Positions 26,999 through 35,937 of a stretch of 64,000 nt of DNA are shown piece by piece. The stretch covers positions 124,001 to 188,000 of the forward strand of contig QJZR01000012.1 in assembly GCA_003246625.1 (NCBI GenBank), given 5' to 3'. Position 1 is the first letter of the stretch. Each line of letters opens with the position of its first letter. Origin of the DNA: Alphaproteobacteria bacterium. GTDB lineage: Bacteria; Pseudomonadota; Alphaproteobacteria; Rhodospirillales; Rhodospirillaceae. Both the position numbers and the translations under genes were made by a program. The notes under the pieces are model-generated. The model was not told the DNA's origin. It saw only the letters and a list, made by a program, of their open reading frames with translations, and ran no database searches.

Positions 26999-27448
26999 TC
27001 AGGCAAAGGCGGGGTAACGCCCGGTGTCCTCTCCGGTCACCGTGTAGATGGCGCGCCCCGCCGCCGCCAGGGTGCCATCGGGGGCGAACACCGAGACCTC
27101 GGCATGCAGGATGCGCCGCCCCTGATGCAGGGTGCGCGCCTCGGCCCGCAGGGTGCCGGCCAGCGGGATCGGCGCGAGATAGCTGGTGGTGGTTTCCACC
27201 GTCACCACGGTCAGCTTCAGGGTGCGCAACGCCACCCCCGCCGCCATGTCGACGAACAACGCCGCGATGCCGCCGTGCGCGATGCCATAGGAATTGGCGT
27301 ATTCGCGCCGCAACGGCAGGGACAGCGTCGCGGTGCCGTGGCCGGTCCTCTCCACGGTTACGTCCATGTGCTTCAGAAAGCCCACCGTGCCGAAGTGCAG
27401 CCTGATGAATTCCGGCCAGTTTTCGGCGTAGTCCTCGGGATTGATCAT
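26999..27448 (-). CDS. PaaI-type hotdog-fold thioesterase
   Basis: A 149-residue single hotdog domain of the PaaI/YdiI thioesterase family, which hydrolyses acyl-CoA thioesters. The signature YGIAHGGIAALFVDMAAGVA (about residues 56-75) has the HGG motif and the catalytic Asp, followed by VTVETTTSYLAPI and ARTLHQGRRILHAEVSVFA. The start ATG overlaps the stop of the RsmC-like gene (ATGA), so translation is coupled and the two form an operon. The substrate cannot be named. Confidence 0.88.
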   Translation of the reverse strand: MINPEDYAENWPEFIRLHFGTVGFLKHMDVTVERTGHGTATLSLPLRREYANSYGIAHGGIAALFVDMAAGVALRTLKLTVVTVETTTSYLAPIPLAGTLRAEARTLHQGRRILHAEVSVFAPDGTLAAAGRAIYTVTGEDTGRYPAFA

Positions 27449-28461
27449 GCGCGTGCCTCGATCACCTTGAAGGCCGGGGTCTCGGCGACCGTGACGCGGT
27501 CCTTGAACGCCGCGTCGATCGCCGCCTCGTAGGGAAGATGGCGGTTGGCCACCAGCAGCACCCGCCCACCGGGCGCCAGCGCCGCCCGCGCCGCGCGGAT
27601 GAAGGCGCGGCCGATCTCGGGATCGGCGTCCTTCCCGGCATGGAAGGGCGGATTGCTGACCACCCAATCGTAGGGGCCGAGTCCGGGTTCGCAAGCCACG
27701 TCGTGCCAGCGGAAGGACGGCGCCACGCCCCCCGGCGCGGCAAGATTGCGGCGCGCCGCGTCCAGGGCGGCGGCATCGGCCTCTACCACGTCGAGGGCCG
27801 CCACCCGCGGACAGCGGGCCAGGATCTCCCGCGACAGATACCCCCACCCCGCGCCGAAATCCGCCACCCGGCCGCCAATTCTGTCGTCCAGGGTTTCCGC
27901 CAGCAAACGGGATCCGACATCGACACGGTCCCAACCGAAGACGCCGGGAGCGGAGACCCCGCCGATGGCGTCGACGAAGCGCGGCTCCGCCGCCGCCAGC
28001 CACTCCGCGCAGCACGCGGGCAACGCGTCGCCGCGCCGCAGCCAGAACACCCGGCAATGATGCTTCGAGGCCTCGCCGAACGTTCCGACGGATCGCTTCA
28101 CCGTCTTGGCGATGGAAGCCGCCCCCGCGTCGCCGCGCCCGGCGCAAACCAGAACCCCGCCCTCGCGCAGCAGGGACAGGCCGCGCGCCACGTCGGCCAG
28201 CGCCGCCTGCTTCTGCTTGGAGGGCAGGCAGAGAACGAAATCGAAACCGCCCGAGGAGATCCGCGGCACCGCCTCGAACCCGGCGGCGACGAGCGCGTTG
28301 GTGTCCGGCTTGAACCCCTGTTCGCACAGCAGCCGTCCGCGCCAGGCGGACAGCGCGGCGTCGGCCCGCGCGCGCAGGAACGCGCCGCGTGCGTCGTCGG
28401 CAAGGGTCAGCGCGCCGGTGGCGAACGGCAGAATCAGGGCGGATGTCGGATCTGCGATCAT
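27445..28461 (-). CDS. rsmC: RsmC-like class I SAM-dependent methyltransferase
   Basis: A 338-residue protein with the two-domain layout of 16S rRNA guanine-N2 methyltransferase RsmC: a degenerate N-terminal methylase-like half (SSGGFDFVLCLPSKQKQAAL) and a C-terminal catalytic half. The latter has the SAM motif GGRVADFGAGWGYLSREIL, the acidic VVEADAAALDAAR and the catalytic NPPFHAGKDADPEIG. The NPPFH motif is typical of RsmC/RlmG. The length is near the 343 residues of E. coli RsmC. It is the first gene of an operon with the thioesterase and divergent from cysQ. Confidence 0.85.
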   Translation of the reverse strand: MIADPTSALILPFATGALTLADDARGAFLRARADAALSAWRGRLLCEQGFKPDTNALVAAGFEAVPRISSGGFDFVLCLPSKQKQAALADVARGLSLLREGGVLVCAGRGDAGAASIAKTVKRSVGTFGEASKHHCRVFWLRRGDALPACCAEWLAAAEPRFVDAIGGVSAPGVFGWDRVDVGSRLLAETLDDRIGGRVADFGAGWGYLSREILARCPRVAALDVVEADAAALDAARRNLAAPGGVAPSFRWHDVACEPGLGPYDWVVSNPPFHAGKDADPEIGRAFIRAARAALAPGGRVLLVANRHLPYEAAIDAAFKDRVTVAETPAFKVIEARA

Positions 28462-28573
28462 TGCCTACGGTTACCCGCCCCGCCGCGACTTGTCCAAAAG
28501 AAAGCGGCGGCGCATTGCATCGCCCTCCGCCCCCCCGCATAATGGCCGCCCCCTCTGCAATTCGAGCATTTCG

Positions 28574-29407
28574 ATGTCCTCCGCGTTTTTCAGTTCAGAA
28601 GAAGAAACCGCCATCGCCCGGCGGATGCGCGACCTTGCCGTCCTCGCCGGACGCAAGACCCTGGCGTATTACCGCGCCGCCGACCTGATCACCCGCGACA
28701 AGCCCGACGGCAGCCCGGTCAGCGAGGCCGACCTAGCCGCCAACGCGGTGATCATGGAGGGCCTGCGCGCCGCCTTTCCGCGCATCCCCGTGGTCAGCGA
28801 GGAAGAAGGCGGCGACACCCCGGAGGACTGGTCGAAACCCTTCTTCCTGATCGATCCCCTGGACGGCACCAAGGAATTCATCCGCGGCGACGGCCAGTAC
28901 ACCGTCAACATCGCCCTGATCGCCGCCCATGCGCCGCTGCTCGGCGTCGTTTACGCGCCGGCGATCGAACGCCTGCAATGGACGCCCACGGTCGGCAAGG
29001 CGGTGGAGGAAACGCCGCCGCACGCCCCCGACGCGGTGGGGGAATGCCGTCCCATCGCCTGCCGCGCCGCGGACAACGACGCCCTGGTCGCGGTGCTGTC
29101 GCGCTCCCACTATGGCGAACCGACGCGCGAACTGGTGGCCCGCTATGCCGTCGCCTCGTCCAGCCATGCCGGTTCGTCGCTGAAATTCTGCCTGATCGCG
29201 GCGGGCGAGGCGGATTTCTATCCCCGCCTGTCGCCGACCATGGAATGGGACACCGCCGCCGCCGACGCCGTGCTGCGCGCGGCGGGCGGGCGCGTCGTCG
29301 GCCACCCCGGCGGCGAAGACCTGATCTACGGCAAGCCGGGCCTGAAAAATCCTTTCTTCATCGCCCTTGGCGCCGGGGTCAGGCTGCTGCCGCCGTCCGC
29401 GCGGTGA
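28574..29407 (+). CDS. cysQ: 3'(2'),5'-bisphosphate nucleotidase CysQ
   Basis: A 277-residue magnesium-dependent phosphatase of the inositol-monophosphatase superfamily that removes PAP, the by-product of sulfate assimilation. Metal-binding motifs are VVSEEEGG (Glu) near residue 76, FFLIDPLDGTKEFIRG at about 91-106, and SPTMEWDTAAADAVLRAAGG near 218. These match CysQ better than generic inositol monophosphatase. ATG at 28574 is chosen; the longer frame upstream overlaps the opposite rsmC gene. An MFS carrier follows seven bases after the stop. Confidence 0.92.
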   Translation: MSSAFFSSEEETAIARRMRDLAVLAGRKTLAYYRAADLITRDKPDGSPVSEADLAANAVIMEGLRAAFPRIPVVSEEEGGDTPEDWSKPFFLIDPLDGTKEFIRGDGQYTVNIALIAAHAPLLGVVYAPAIERLQWTPTVGKAVEETPPHAPDAVGECRPIACRAADNDALVAVLSRSHYGEPTRELVARYAVASSSHAGSSLKFCLIAAGEADFYPRLSPTMEWDTAAADAVLRAAGGRVVGHPGGEDLIYGKPGLKNPFFIALGAGVRLLPPSAR

Positions 29408-29414
29408 CCCCGCG

Positions 29415-30581
29415 ATGTCCGCCCCGGCCATCCGCTTCTCGCTGTTCTATGCCGCCCTGTTCCTGGTGGTCGGCATCCAGATGCCCTATTGGCCGGTGTG
29501 GCTGAAGGACCGGGGCCTCTCCGCCGCCGAAATCGGCATTCTGGTCGCGGTGCAGCTTTGGGCGAAGGTCGCCTTCAATCCGGTGGTCGGCCATCTGGTG
29601 GACCGCAGCGGACGGCGGCGCACCATCCTGGCCGGACTGGCCGCCGCATCGCTGGTCTCCACCGCCCTCTTCCCGCTGATGCAAGGGTTCGCCGGGCTGC
29701 TTGTCCTTTCCGCGGTTTCCGGCGCGGCCTTCGCGGCGATCCTGCCGATGGGCGACAACCTGGCGATGTCCCACGTCGTCCGCCACGGCCTCGACTACGG
29801 CCGGATGCGGTTGTGGGGGTCCCTGGCCTTCATCGCCGCCTCGGGCGCGGTCGGACGCCTGCTCGACGACGTCCACCCCGGCATCGTCGTCTGGCTGATC
29901 GTCGGCGGCATGGTTCCCCTGTGCGCCGCCGCCGCCGCCCTACCCGACGAACCGCCGCACGGCATGGCGGGACCCCCCGTGCGCATGCGTTGGATCGACC
30001 TGCTGTCGTCGCGCCTGTACGGCATGTTCCTGCTGGCCACCGCCCTGATCGTCGCCAGCCACGCCGTCTATTACGGCTTCGCCACCCTGCACTGGCAGGC
30101 GGCGGGCATCGACCACGTCTGGATCGGCGTGCTGTGGGGCACCGGCGTCGCCGCCGAGGTCTGCCTCTTCGCCTTCAGCGGCACGGTGGTGAAACGGATC
30201 GGCACCTTCCGCCTACTGCTGGCGGGCGGCATCGCCTGCGTCGTGCGGTGGAGCCTGCTGGCCTTCGTCACCGACCCCTGGCTGCTGCTGCCCATCCAAT
30301 GCCTGCACGCGCTGACCTTCGGCGCGATCCATCTGGGGGCGATGCACTTCATCGCCCGCCACGTCGCGCCGGGCATCGCCGGACGCGCCCAAGGCGTCTA
30401 CGCGGCGGCGGGGAACGGCCTGATCCTCGGCGCGGCGACGATGGTTTCCGGGGGGCTTTACGCACGGGTGGGCGGCCTGGCGTTCCTGGCCATGGCTCTG
30501 CTGGCGGCGACAGGCACTCTTGCCGCCATCGCGTTGCGAGCGATGGCGCGCCGTCCCGCCCCGATCCGATCGGACGGATGA
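29415..30581 (+). CDS. MFS transporter (MFS_1-like, HcaT/NupG-type)
   Basis: A 388-residue membrane protein with about 12 hydrophobic helices. The opening FSLFYAALFLVVGIQMPYWPVWLKDRGLS, of which YxxxFxxxGxxxPYxPVWL is the key pattern, and GHLVDRSGRRRT between helices 2 and 3, match the MFS_1-like group that includes the phenylpropionate carrier HcaT. The substrate is unknown. The ATG lies seven bases after the cysQ stop, so the genes are co-transcribed, though the functional link is unclear. The stop abuts convergent gcrA with one base between. Confidence 0.85.
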   Translation: MSAPAIRFSLFYAALFLVVGIQMPYWPVWLKDRGLSAAEIGILVAVQLWAKVAFNPVVGHLVDRSGRRRTILAGLAAASLVSTALFPLMQGFAGLLVLSAVSGAAFAAILPMGDNLAMSHVVRHGLDYGRMRLWGSLAFIAASGAVGRLLDDVHPGIVVWLIVGGMVPLCAAAAALPDEPPHGMAGPPVRMRWIDLLSSRLYGMFLLATALIVASHAVYYGFATLHWQAAGIDHVWIGVLWGTGVAAEVCLFAFSGTVVKRIGTFRLLLAGGIACVVRWSLLAFVTDPWLLLPIQCLHALTFGAIHLGAMHFIARHVAPGIAGRAQGVYAAAGNGLILGAATMVSGGLYARVGGLAFLAMALLAATGTLAAIALRAMARRPAPIRSDG

Positions 30582-30582
30582 A

Positions 30583-30963
30583 TCAGTCGCCCGAGGAGTC
30601 CGACTTCTTGCTCGCGTTCACATAGGCAACCGCCGCGTGCTCCGGGCAATAGGGTTTGCCCGGAATCGCCTTCTTGCCGCAGAAGTGAAAGCCCGCATCC
30701 CGCGGATCGCCGATCGGCCAGCGGCAGCAGCTGGGGCCCAGGTCGACCAGAGAGGCCTGCTTTTCCTTCTTCGGCTTGGGCGAGGTCCGCTTGATCGGCG
30801 ACGGCCGCCCGGTCAACCCCAGGCGATGCGCCTTGCCCACCACGGCATTCTTGGAAACCCCCAACTGACGCCCGATATCCCCGGTCGAAAGCCCCTGCTC
30901 CCACAGGCGGGCCAATTCGGCAACCATCTCGTCGGTCCAAGCCGTTCCGTTCTTGTCGTCCAA
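30583..30963 (-). CDS. gcrA: Cell-cycle regulator GcrA
   Basis: A 126-residue GcrA family protein. In Caulobacter, GcrA associates with sigma-70 RNA polymerase and activates promoters carrying the CcrM-methylated site GANTC. The N-terminal helix-turn-helix WTDEMVAELARLWEQGLSTG and the diagnostic VSKNAVVGKAHRLGLTGRPSP (the core NAVxGKxHRLGL is diagnostic) are present, and the C-terminal domain has the cysteine-rich SCCRWPIGDPRDAGFHFCG and YCPEHAAVAY. The start codon is TTG at 30963 with AGGGG just upstream; no better start keeps the HTH. A GAGTC site occurs 57 bases upstream. The Caulobacter protein is longer (about 170 residues), so this is a short member. Confidence 0.92.
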   Translation of the reverse strand: MDDKNGTAWTDEMVAELARLWEQGLSTGDIGRQLGVSKNAVVGKAHRLGLTGRPSPIKRTSPKPKKEKQASLVDLGPSCCRWPIGDPRDAGFHFCGKKAIPGKPYCPEHAAVAYVNASKKSDSSGD

Positions 30964-31088
30964 TTTCCCCTACCTTCAGCGATATCCCCTGCCCCAAGGG
31001 ATACCCTATCCCCCGGGCCGAGTCCATCCGCATCCCCCGATCCCCCGCGCAAAAAGCAATGAAAATTACGGGCGGTCGCTTACGGGCG

Positions 31089-32516
31089 TTAGTTTCCTAT
31101 CGTATTCCTCACCCAGAACGTAATATTCGTACTTCTGTGCGGAGGAACGATGACGTTCCAGGCCGCCGTCTGCGCATCGCGCCGAACGTGCGCCGTGTCT
31201 TCGTCGAAGATCGACCACTGTCCCGGGAAAGTCTGGGTAAGCTCGATGTTCGCCTCGCGCTCGCCGTCGTTGAACAGGGTGACGTTGAAGTGCTGTTCGC
31301 TGGTGCTGCGCGAAACCGCGCGGAAATCCATGCGGCGCGCCGAATAGGCGACGTCGACGACCCGTCCCAGCTGCACTTCCACCGGAGCGCCCTCCGGCAC
31401 GTGTTCGATGCGGTCCTCGCCAAGGAAAAGATCGGCCTCGTTGGGGCGCACCGCGGTCACCCGCACCACCCCGGCGGGCAACGGCAAACCGTTCCCCGAC
31501 GGCACGGTATTGTCGAAGATCAGGCGAAGAAACGCCCCCCGGCGCGGCCATTCCCCGGGGGCGGAACGGAACACGCCGACCGGGTCGACCACCCGATAGC
31601 TGCGCGCCACCGGCACCGCGCTGCGGTCGAGAAAGGCGATCTGCTTGCGTTCGCCGGCATCGATCGAAACCTTCCTGGCCACCGGGTAAAGGCGATAGCC
31701 GGCGACCATCGGCGGCCGCAAGGGTTCGTCCACCAGCATCGGTTTGGCCTCCGCACGGAAGGCCCCGGCGCGCGGCTGCTCGACGACGCGCGCGACGTTA
31801 CCGGAAACCACCCGCAGGGAAACCCCGTCGAAGGAATCGTCGCTGCCGTTGGCGATGCCGATCCAGCCGCTGAGGTCGAGAAGGTTCTTCTCCTCGTTGT
31901 AGACGGCGGTGTAGTCGGCCTGCCAGCGCAGCCCGGGCACCAGATATTGAAGCGTCAGTTGACGCTGGGCGGGGGCCGCGTTGTCCAGGGTGAAGTCCAG
32001 GAAGGCCTGTCCCGGCATCGGCGTCTCGGGGGTGATCGGCAGGACGATGCGCCCCGGATGATTGATTTCCAGGCGATCGCCGACGCGCAGGATCGGATGC
32101 GGTTCGACGCTCAGCAGGACGGCGTTCTCGGACTTGTCCTCGCCGGTGCGGGGATCTTGGCGCACCAGACGCACCGTCTTACCGATCGACTGGACCAAAA
32201 GCCCGTGCGGATCGGTGAAGGGCGGCCGCACCGACATCTCGACGATGGACAGCTTTTCGCCGCGCAGGATGGCCGATTCCGGCACGATGCCCGAGGCGAC
32301 ATCGGCCAGACGGAGACGACAGAGCCCTTTCGGCAAGGTGCCGACGCGGCTTTCCTCGACCTGCGCGAACCCGTCGGAATAAACGGTCAGAACCCGGGAT
32401 TGCCGGGTGTCCCCGCCCCACAGCAAATCCTTCGCCAAGGCATCTTGCGCCAAGCCGCATCCCAAAACCGCGGCCACAAGAACCATCGGCCAACACCGCT
32501 TGCCATCCTTCGCCAT
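31089..32516 (-). CDS. DUF4139-type exported protein of unknown function
   Basis: A protein of about 475 residues with an N-terminal signal peptide (basic start, hydrophobic WPMVLVAAVLGCGLA, cleavage likely near ALA-KD). The body is beta-rich and resembles DUF4139 proteins: VTVYSDGFAQV-like opening, a central segment LVPGLRWQADYTAVYNEEKN, and a C-terminal half ending with AWNVIVPPHRSTNITFWVRN. Such proteins are secreted or periplasmic and uncharacterised. ATG at 32516 is used because GGGG lies six bases upstream; ATG at 32528 would add four residues. It sits between gcrA and a TPR protein on the same strand. Confidence 0.75.
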   Translation of the reverse strand: MAKDGKRCWPMVLVAAVLGCGLAQDALAKDLLWGGDTRQSRVLTVYSDGFAQVEESRVGTLPKGLCRLRLADVASGIVPESAILRGEKLSIVEMSVRPPFTDPHGLLVQSIGKTVRLVRQDPRTGEDKSENAVLLSVEPHPILRVGDRLEINHPGRIVLPITPETPMPGQAFLDFTLDNAAPAQRQLTLQYLVPGLRWQADYTAVYNEEKNLLDLSGWIGIANGSDDSFDGVSLRVVSGNVARVVEQPRAGAFRAEAKPMLVDEPLRPPMVAGYRLYPVARKVSIDAGERKQIAFLDRSAVPVARSYRVVDPVGVFRSAPGEWPRRGAFLRLIFDNTVPSGNGLPLPAGVVRVTAVRPNEADLFLGEDRIEHVPEGAPVEVQLGRVVDVAYSARRMDFRAVSRSTSEQHFNVTLFNDGEREANIELTQTFPGQWSIFDEDTAHVRRDAQTAAWNVIVPPHRSTNITFWVRNTIGN

Positions 32517-32556
32517 CGACATCCCCATTTCAGGACCGGCCCAAGCCGCGACTCTA

Positions 32557-34149
32557 TCAAGGCTCCGGCGGAGACACCACCCCGCTTGTAACGGCGGCCT
32601 TCGTCCGCGCCGCGTCGTCGCGCCAATCGGCCAGGGCCGCGGCGACGCGCGTCAGCAGTTCCCCCCAATCGCCCGGCGCCCGCTGCCGCCAGACCCGCGT
32701 CCGGGGATACCAGGGGGTCTCCTCGCCCGCGTCGCCCCAACGCCAGTCCGCGACGAACGGCACCAGAACCCAGGCGGGCAGCCCCAGTGCCCCCGCCAGA
32801 TGCACGCACGCGGTATCCACCGCGATCGCCAGATCGCAATCCCGCAACCGCCGCGCGGTATCCAGGAAATCGGCGACGCCCCGCGTTCCGTCCTCGATCT
32901 CCGGCCACAGGCGCTGCACCTCCGCCCGGTCGGCATCCAGTTGGAAATGCACGAAATCGACCCCCGTCACCCCGCGTAGCGGGATGAAATCGGCCAGGCG
33001 GCAGCTTCGCCGGGAATCGTTGAAATGCGTCGGGCTCCCCGCCCAGACCAGGGCGACGCGGGGACGGCGACGGACGACGGCGGGCGGAAACGCCGACACC
33101 AGATAGGCGGCGCCCCCGGCGCGCGGCGAAAAATCCCCCAAAAGCCGGGGCAGACTCAACAACGGCGCATGGAAATCCGCCTTTGCCTCCTCGTCGAACC
33201 CGACCGCCCGCATCGGCAGGTCCGCGCCCCGCAGCAGACGGAGAAGCGGCGGATGCGCCCTGAGCACGACCGTCCCCACCCGCGCCGCGGCCAAGGGCAG
33301 GTAGCGCAGGAATTGCAGGGTGTCGCCCAATCCCTGTTCCGCCTGCAACAGCAAGGTCGCGCCGGGACACGCGGCGCCGTCCCAGGGAGCGCCCGGCAAG
33401 GTTTCCGGCAGCAACGGCAACCTGCGCCGCAAGCGCCAGTCCCAAAGGGCGAAGCCTTCTTCCCAGCGTCCCGCCATCAGGGCGATCTGCGCCGCCTCGA
33501 ATCCCGCGTCGGCATGACCGGGAGCGATTTCCAGAACCCGCGCCAGGGCGGCGTGCGCCGCGTCGAACCGTTGCAGGTCGCGCAGGGAAAGGGCCAGGGC
33601 GAACCACGCCTCGGCATCGCCGGGGGCGCGCTCCACCGCCAGACGATAGGCCGCCGCGGCCTCGGCGTCGCGATGCAGCTTGGCCAGGGCATGCCCCCGC
33701 CACAACGGCAGGCGCGGATCGGCCGCGCCGTGGGCGATGGCCGCCGCCGTCAGGTCGCAGGCATCCTCCCAGGCCCCGGTTTGCAAGGCGGCCAAGGTGG
33801 CGTTCGCCGCCGCGTCGGCATGGCCGGGTTCGCGCGCCAAGGCCTGCCGCCAACAGCGGGCCGCCTCCGCCGGGTTGCCCGCCGCGCGATAGGCCACCCC
33901 CATGGCGTAATGGAGGTCGGCGTCGTCGCCGCCCCATTTCTGCGCCAACCGGAAATCCGCGACGGCGGCGCGGGCATCGCCACGGGCCAGCCGCGCCGCG
34001 CCGAGGATGGCGCGCAGGCGCGCGTCCTCGCCCAGGCTTTCCAAATAGCCGAGAGCCAGGGCTTCGGCGCGCCGGGGATCGTTCGTCCCCAGGGCCGTCC
34101 GGCATGCCGCCACCGCTTCGTCGAAACCCGTTTCGGTCGTCGCCATCAT
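32557..34149 (-). CDS. TPR protein with a C-terminal glycosyltransferase-9-like domain
   Basis: A 530-residue cytoplasmic protein. Residues about 5-245 are a series of tetratricopeptide repeats with the pattern DADLHYAMGVAYRAAGNPAEAARC, of which the A..Y...GN..EA core repeats. The C-terminal half, from about 270, resembles ADP-heptose transferase-like GT9 folds: ATLLLQAEQGLGDTLQFLRY, ALVWAGSPTHFNDSRRS and LAIAVDTACVHLAGALGLP. The fusion is common in Magnetospirillum-type genomes and often annotated only as TPR; the acceptor is unknown. Two adjacent ATG codons at 34149 and 34146 are possible; the longer frame adds 64 unconserved residues. Confidence 0.85.
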   Translation of the reverse strand: MMATTETGFDEAVAACRTALGTNDPRRAEALALGYLESLGEDARLRAILGAARLARGDARAAVADFRLAQKWGGDDADLHYAMGVAYRAAGNPAEAARCWRQALAREPGHADAAANATLAALQTGAWEDACDLTAAAIAHGAADPRLPLWRGHALAKLHRDAEAAAAYRLAVERAPGDAEAWFALALSLRDLQRFDAAHAALARVLEIAPGHADAGFEAAQIALMAGRWEEGFALWDWRLRRRLPLLPETLPGAPWDGAACPGATLLLQAEQGLGDTLQFLRYLPLAAARVGTVVLRAHPPLLRLLRGADLPMRAVGFDEEAKADFHAPLLSLPRLLGDFSPRAGGAAYLVSAFPPAVVRRRPRVALVWAGSPTHFNDSRRSCRLADFIPLRGVTGVDFVHFQLDADRAEVQRLWPEIEDGTRGVADFLDTARRLRDCDLAIAVDTACVHLAGALGLPAWVLVPFVADWRWGDAGEETPWYPRTRVWRQRAPGDWGELLTRVAAALADWRDDAARTKAAVTSGVVSPPEP

Positions 34150-34340
34150 CCTGCCTGGACCGGATATCCCCTTCCTGATTAGTGCGCTTCCGGGGGAAAT
34201 GAAACCCCGTCGCGCACGGATTGACTTGTCATCCCCGGGGATCGTCCCCACACTACAGTCTTGAAGCGCGCCGCCCACCCCGGCGGTTGAAGTTTCCCGC
34301 ATCAGGGAAACCATGACGACATAACCTGCGGAGCACGCCA

Positions 34341-34757
34341 ATGGCCGCCGAATGGGTCGACACCCCCCAGTTCGCCTCGGTTTTCGACACGAATATCGCC
34401 CTTCTGACGGAAACCCGCGACTATCTTCAAAGCAACCTGGCGCTCGGCCACACCCCCACGGAAGATCCGATCGCCAAGCTGACGGCGACGCGCGAGGCCT
34501 CGCGTCTGACCGCCCTGTTGGCGGAAACCATGTCCTGGCTGCTGCTCAACAAGGCGGTCAACAACCTCGAGGTTCCGCTGGATTCCCTGTTGGAGGAAGC
34601 CGCCAACCTGTGCCGCAACATCGGCGCGCGCGACGAAGACGCACCGGAAATTACCCCGGAGCTTCCGTCCGAGCTTGAGGATCTGTACGGCAAATCCTTG
34701 GATCTGTTCGTTTCCGTGCGAAAGATTCTGGCCAACGTCCGCGCCGCGGCGAACTGA
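34341..34757 (+). CDS. rcdA: RcdA-like protein (DUF1465, regulator of CtrA degradation)
   Basis: A 138-residue, largely helical protein. Three blocks match the DUF1465 family: FDTNIALLTETRDYLQSN (about residues 15-32), EASRLTALLAETMSWLLLNK (about 52-71), and the C-terminal LPSELEDLYGKSLDLFVSVR. In Caulobacter, RcdA is a ClpXP adaptor that promotes degradation of the cell-cycle regulator CtrA. GGAG lies nine bases before the ATG. It stands alone on the plus strand between minus-strand genes. The match is by pattern; divergence from Caulobacter RcdA is considerable, so conserved adaptor function is an inference. Confidence 0.78.
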   Translation: MAAEWVDTPQFASVFDTNIALLTETRDYLQSNLALGHTPTEDPIAKLTATREASRLTALLAETMSWLLLNKAVNNLEVPLDSLLEEAANLCRNIGARDEDAPEITPELPSELEDLYGKSLDLFVSVRKILANVRAAAN

Positions 34758-34763
34758 TCCTTC

Positions 34764-35735
34764 CTAGTTCCCCAGACAGCCGCGCAGGGAATCCGTCAGA
34801 TCCCGCAACAGACGCGGATAGGCATCCGGGGCCAGAACAAGGCCGACCCCCAGCGGATCCAGTGTCGCCGCCTTCAGCCCCAACTGTCCGGCCAGGTTGT
34901 TCACCGCGTCCGGCGACGCCTGCGCGTCGGCGAAGACGCACACCGCGCCCTTACCGCGCACCTTGTCCCGCACCTCCTTGAGATGACGCCCGGAAACCGG
35001 CCGCGACGGATCGATGGTCAGGGCGGCGACGGCGGACAGGCCGAAGGAGGCCTCGAAATACTGATAGGCGTCGTGGAAGACCACGAACCCCTTTCCCCGG
35101 ACGCCTGCCAGACGTGCGCTCAGATCGGCCTTGAGACCGCCCAGCGTGGCGGCGAACGCCGCCGCGTTGGCGCGATAAAGAGCGGCGCGTTCGGCGTCCT
35201 GCGCGGCCAGCCGTTCGGCCAGGGCGGCGGCGATCACCGCCGCGTTGTCCGGGTCGAGCCAAAGATGCGGGTCGAGGTTGCCCCCATGGTGGTGATGCTC
35301 GGGCTCGGGCTCGGGCTCGCCCTTGCGTTCGTGGCCATGTTCGACCGGCGCGCCGATCTCGTCGAGACGGCGGAAGGGCCGCCGGGTCAGACCGGGCAGT
35401 TCCGCCACCTCCAGGGCGTGCGCCGCCACCCAATCCGCGGGTTTGGCGTCCAGCGCCTTGTCCACCGCCGCCTCCAGAACCGGACCGACCCACAGCACCA
35501 CGTCGGCCTTGTCCAGGGCCATCGCCTGCGACGGCCTGAACGCGCCGTGGTGCGGCGACTGGCCCGGCGGCAGCAGCAGAACCGGCTCTCCGGCCCCCTG
35601 CATCACCGCCGCCGCGATCATCCCCAAGGGGGCGATGCTGGCGGCCACGCGGGGCGGCGCGGCAAGCGCGACAGCGGGGACAAACCCCAATCCGGCCAAC
35701 AGACAAATCAGAAAACTCGCGCCGCGTCGTTGCAT
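34764..35735 (-). CDS. znuA: Zinc ABC transporter substrate-binding protein ZnuA
   Basis: A 323-residue periplasmic cluster 9 solute-binding protein that captures zinc for the ZnuBC permease. It has a signal peptide (LICLLAGLGFVPAVALA), His in QSPHHGAFRPSQ, His in the metal site LDPHLWLDPDN, and a His/acid-rich loop of about 20 residues between them (EHGHERKGEPEPEPEHHHHG) typical of zinc-specific members. ATG at 35735 is chosen because GAGGAGG lies exactly six bases upstream; a nearer ATG at 35741 abuts it. It is divergent from zur. Confidence 0.93.
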   Translation of the reverse strand: MQRRGASFLICLLAGLGFVPAVALAAPPRVAASIAPLGMIAAAVMQGAGEPVLLLPPGQSPHHGAFRPSQAMALDKADVVLWVGPVLEAAVDKALDAKPADWVAAHALEVAELPGLTRRPFRRLDEIGAPVEHGHERKGEPEPEPEHHHHGGNLDPHLWLDPDNAAVIAAALAERLAAQDAERAALYRANAAAFAATLGGLKADLSARLAGVRGKGFVVFHDAYQYFEASFGLSAVAALTIDPSRPVSGRHLKEVRDKVRGKGAVCVFADAQASPDAVNNLAGQLGLKAATLDPLGVGLVLAPDAYPRLLRDLTDSLRGCLGN

Positions 35736-35807
35736 CGACATCCTCCTCGCGCTACAGTCCGGCCAAGGCCTTCCGGTCAAGCCCCATCAAGGGGTAGCGG
35801 TAAGGTC

Positions 35808-35820
35808 GCTACACTATAAC
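35808..35820. promoter_or_regulatory. Weak candidate Zur-binding site between znuA and zur
   Basis: GCTACACTATAAC is an imperfect dyad (symmetric at eight of 13 positions, with the rest mostly transitions), containing the TATAAC half-site typical of Zur boxes. It lies 73 bases upstream of znuA and 118 bases upstream of zur-znuCB. Location fits; sequence match is modest. Confidence 0.35.
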
Positions 35821-35937
35821 AAAATCGCCTCGTCGTCAGAACTTTCAGGGCCATGGCCGAACGAAGCGCGGGGTCCGTCCCGGCCCACACTACGGACCGC
35901 ACAGCCGCTGCTTCATAACCCTAAGGACGATCGCGTG

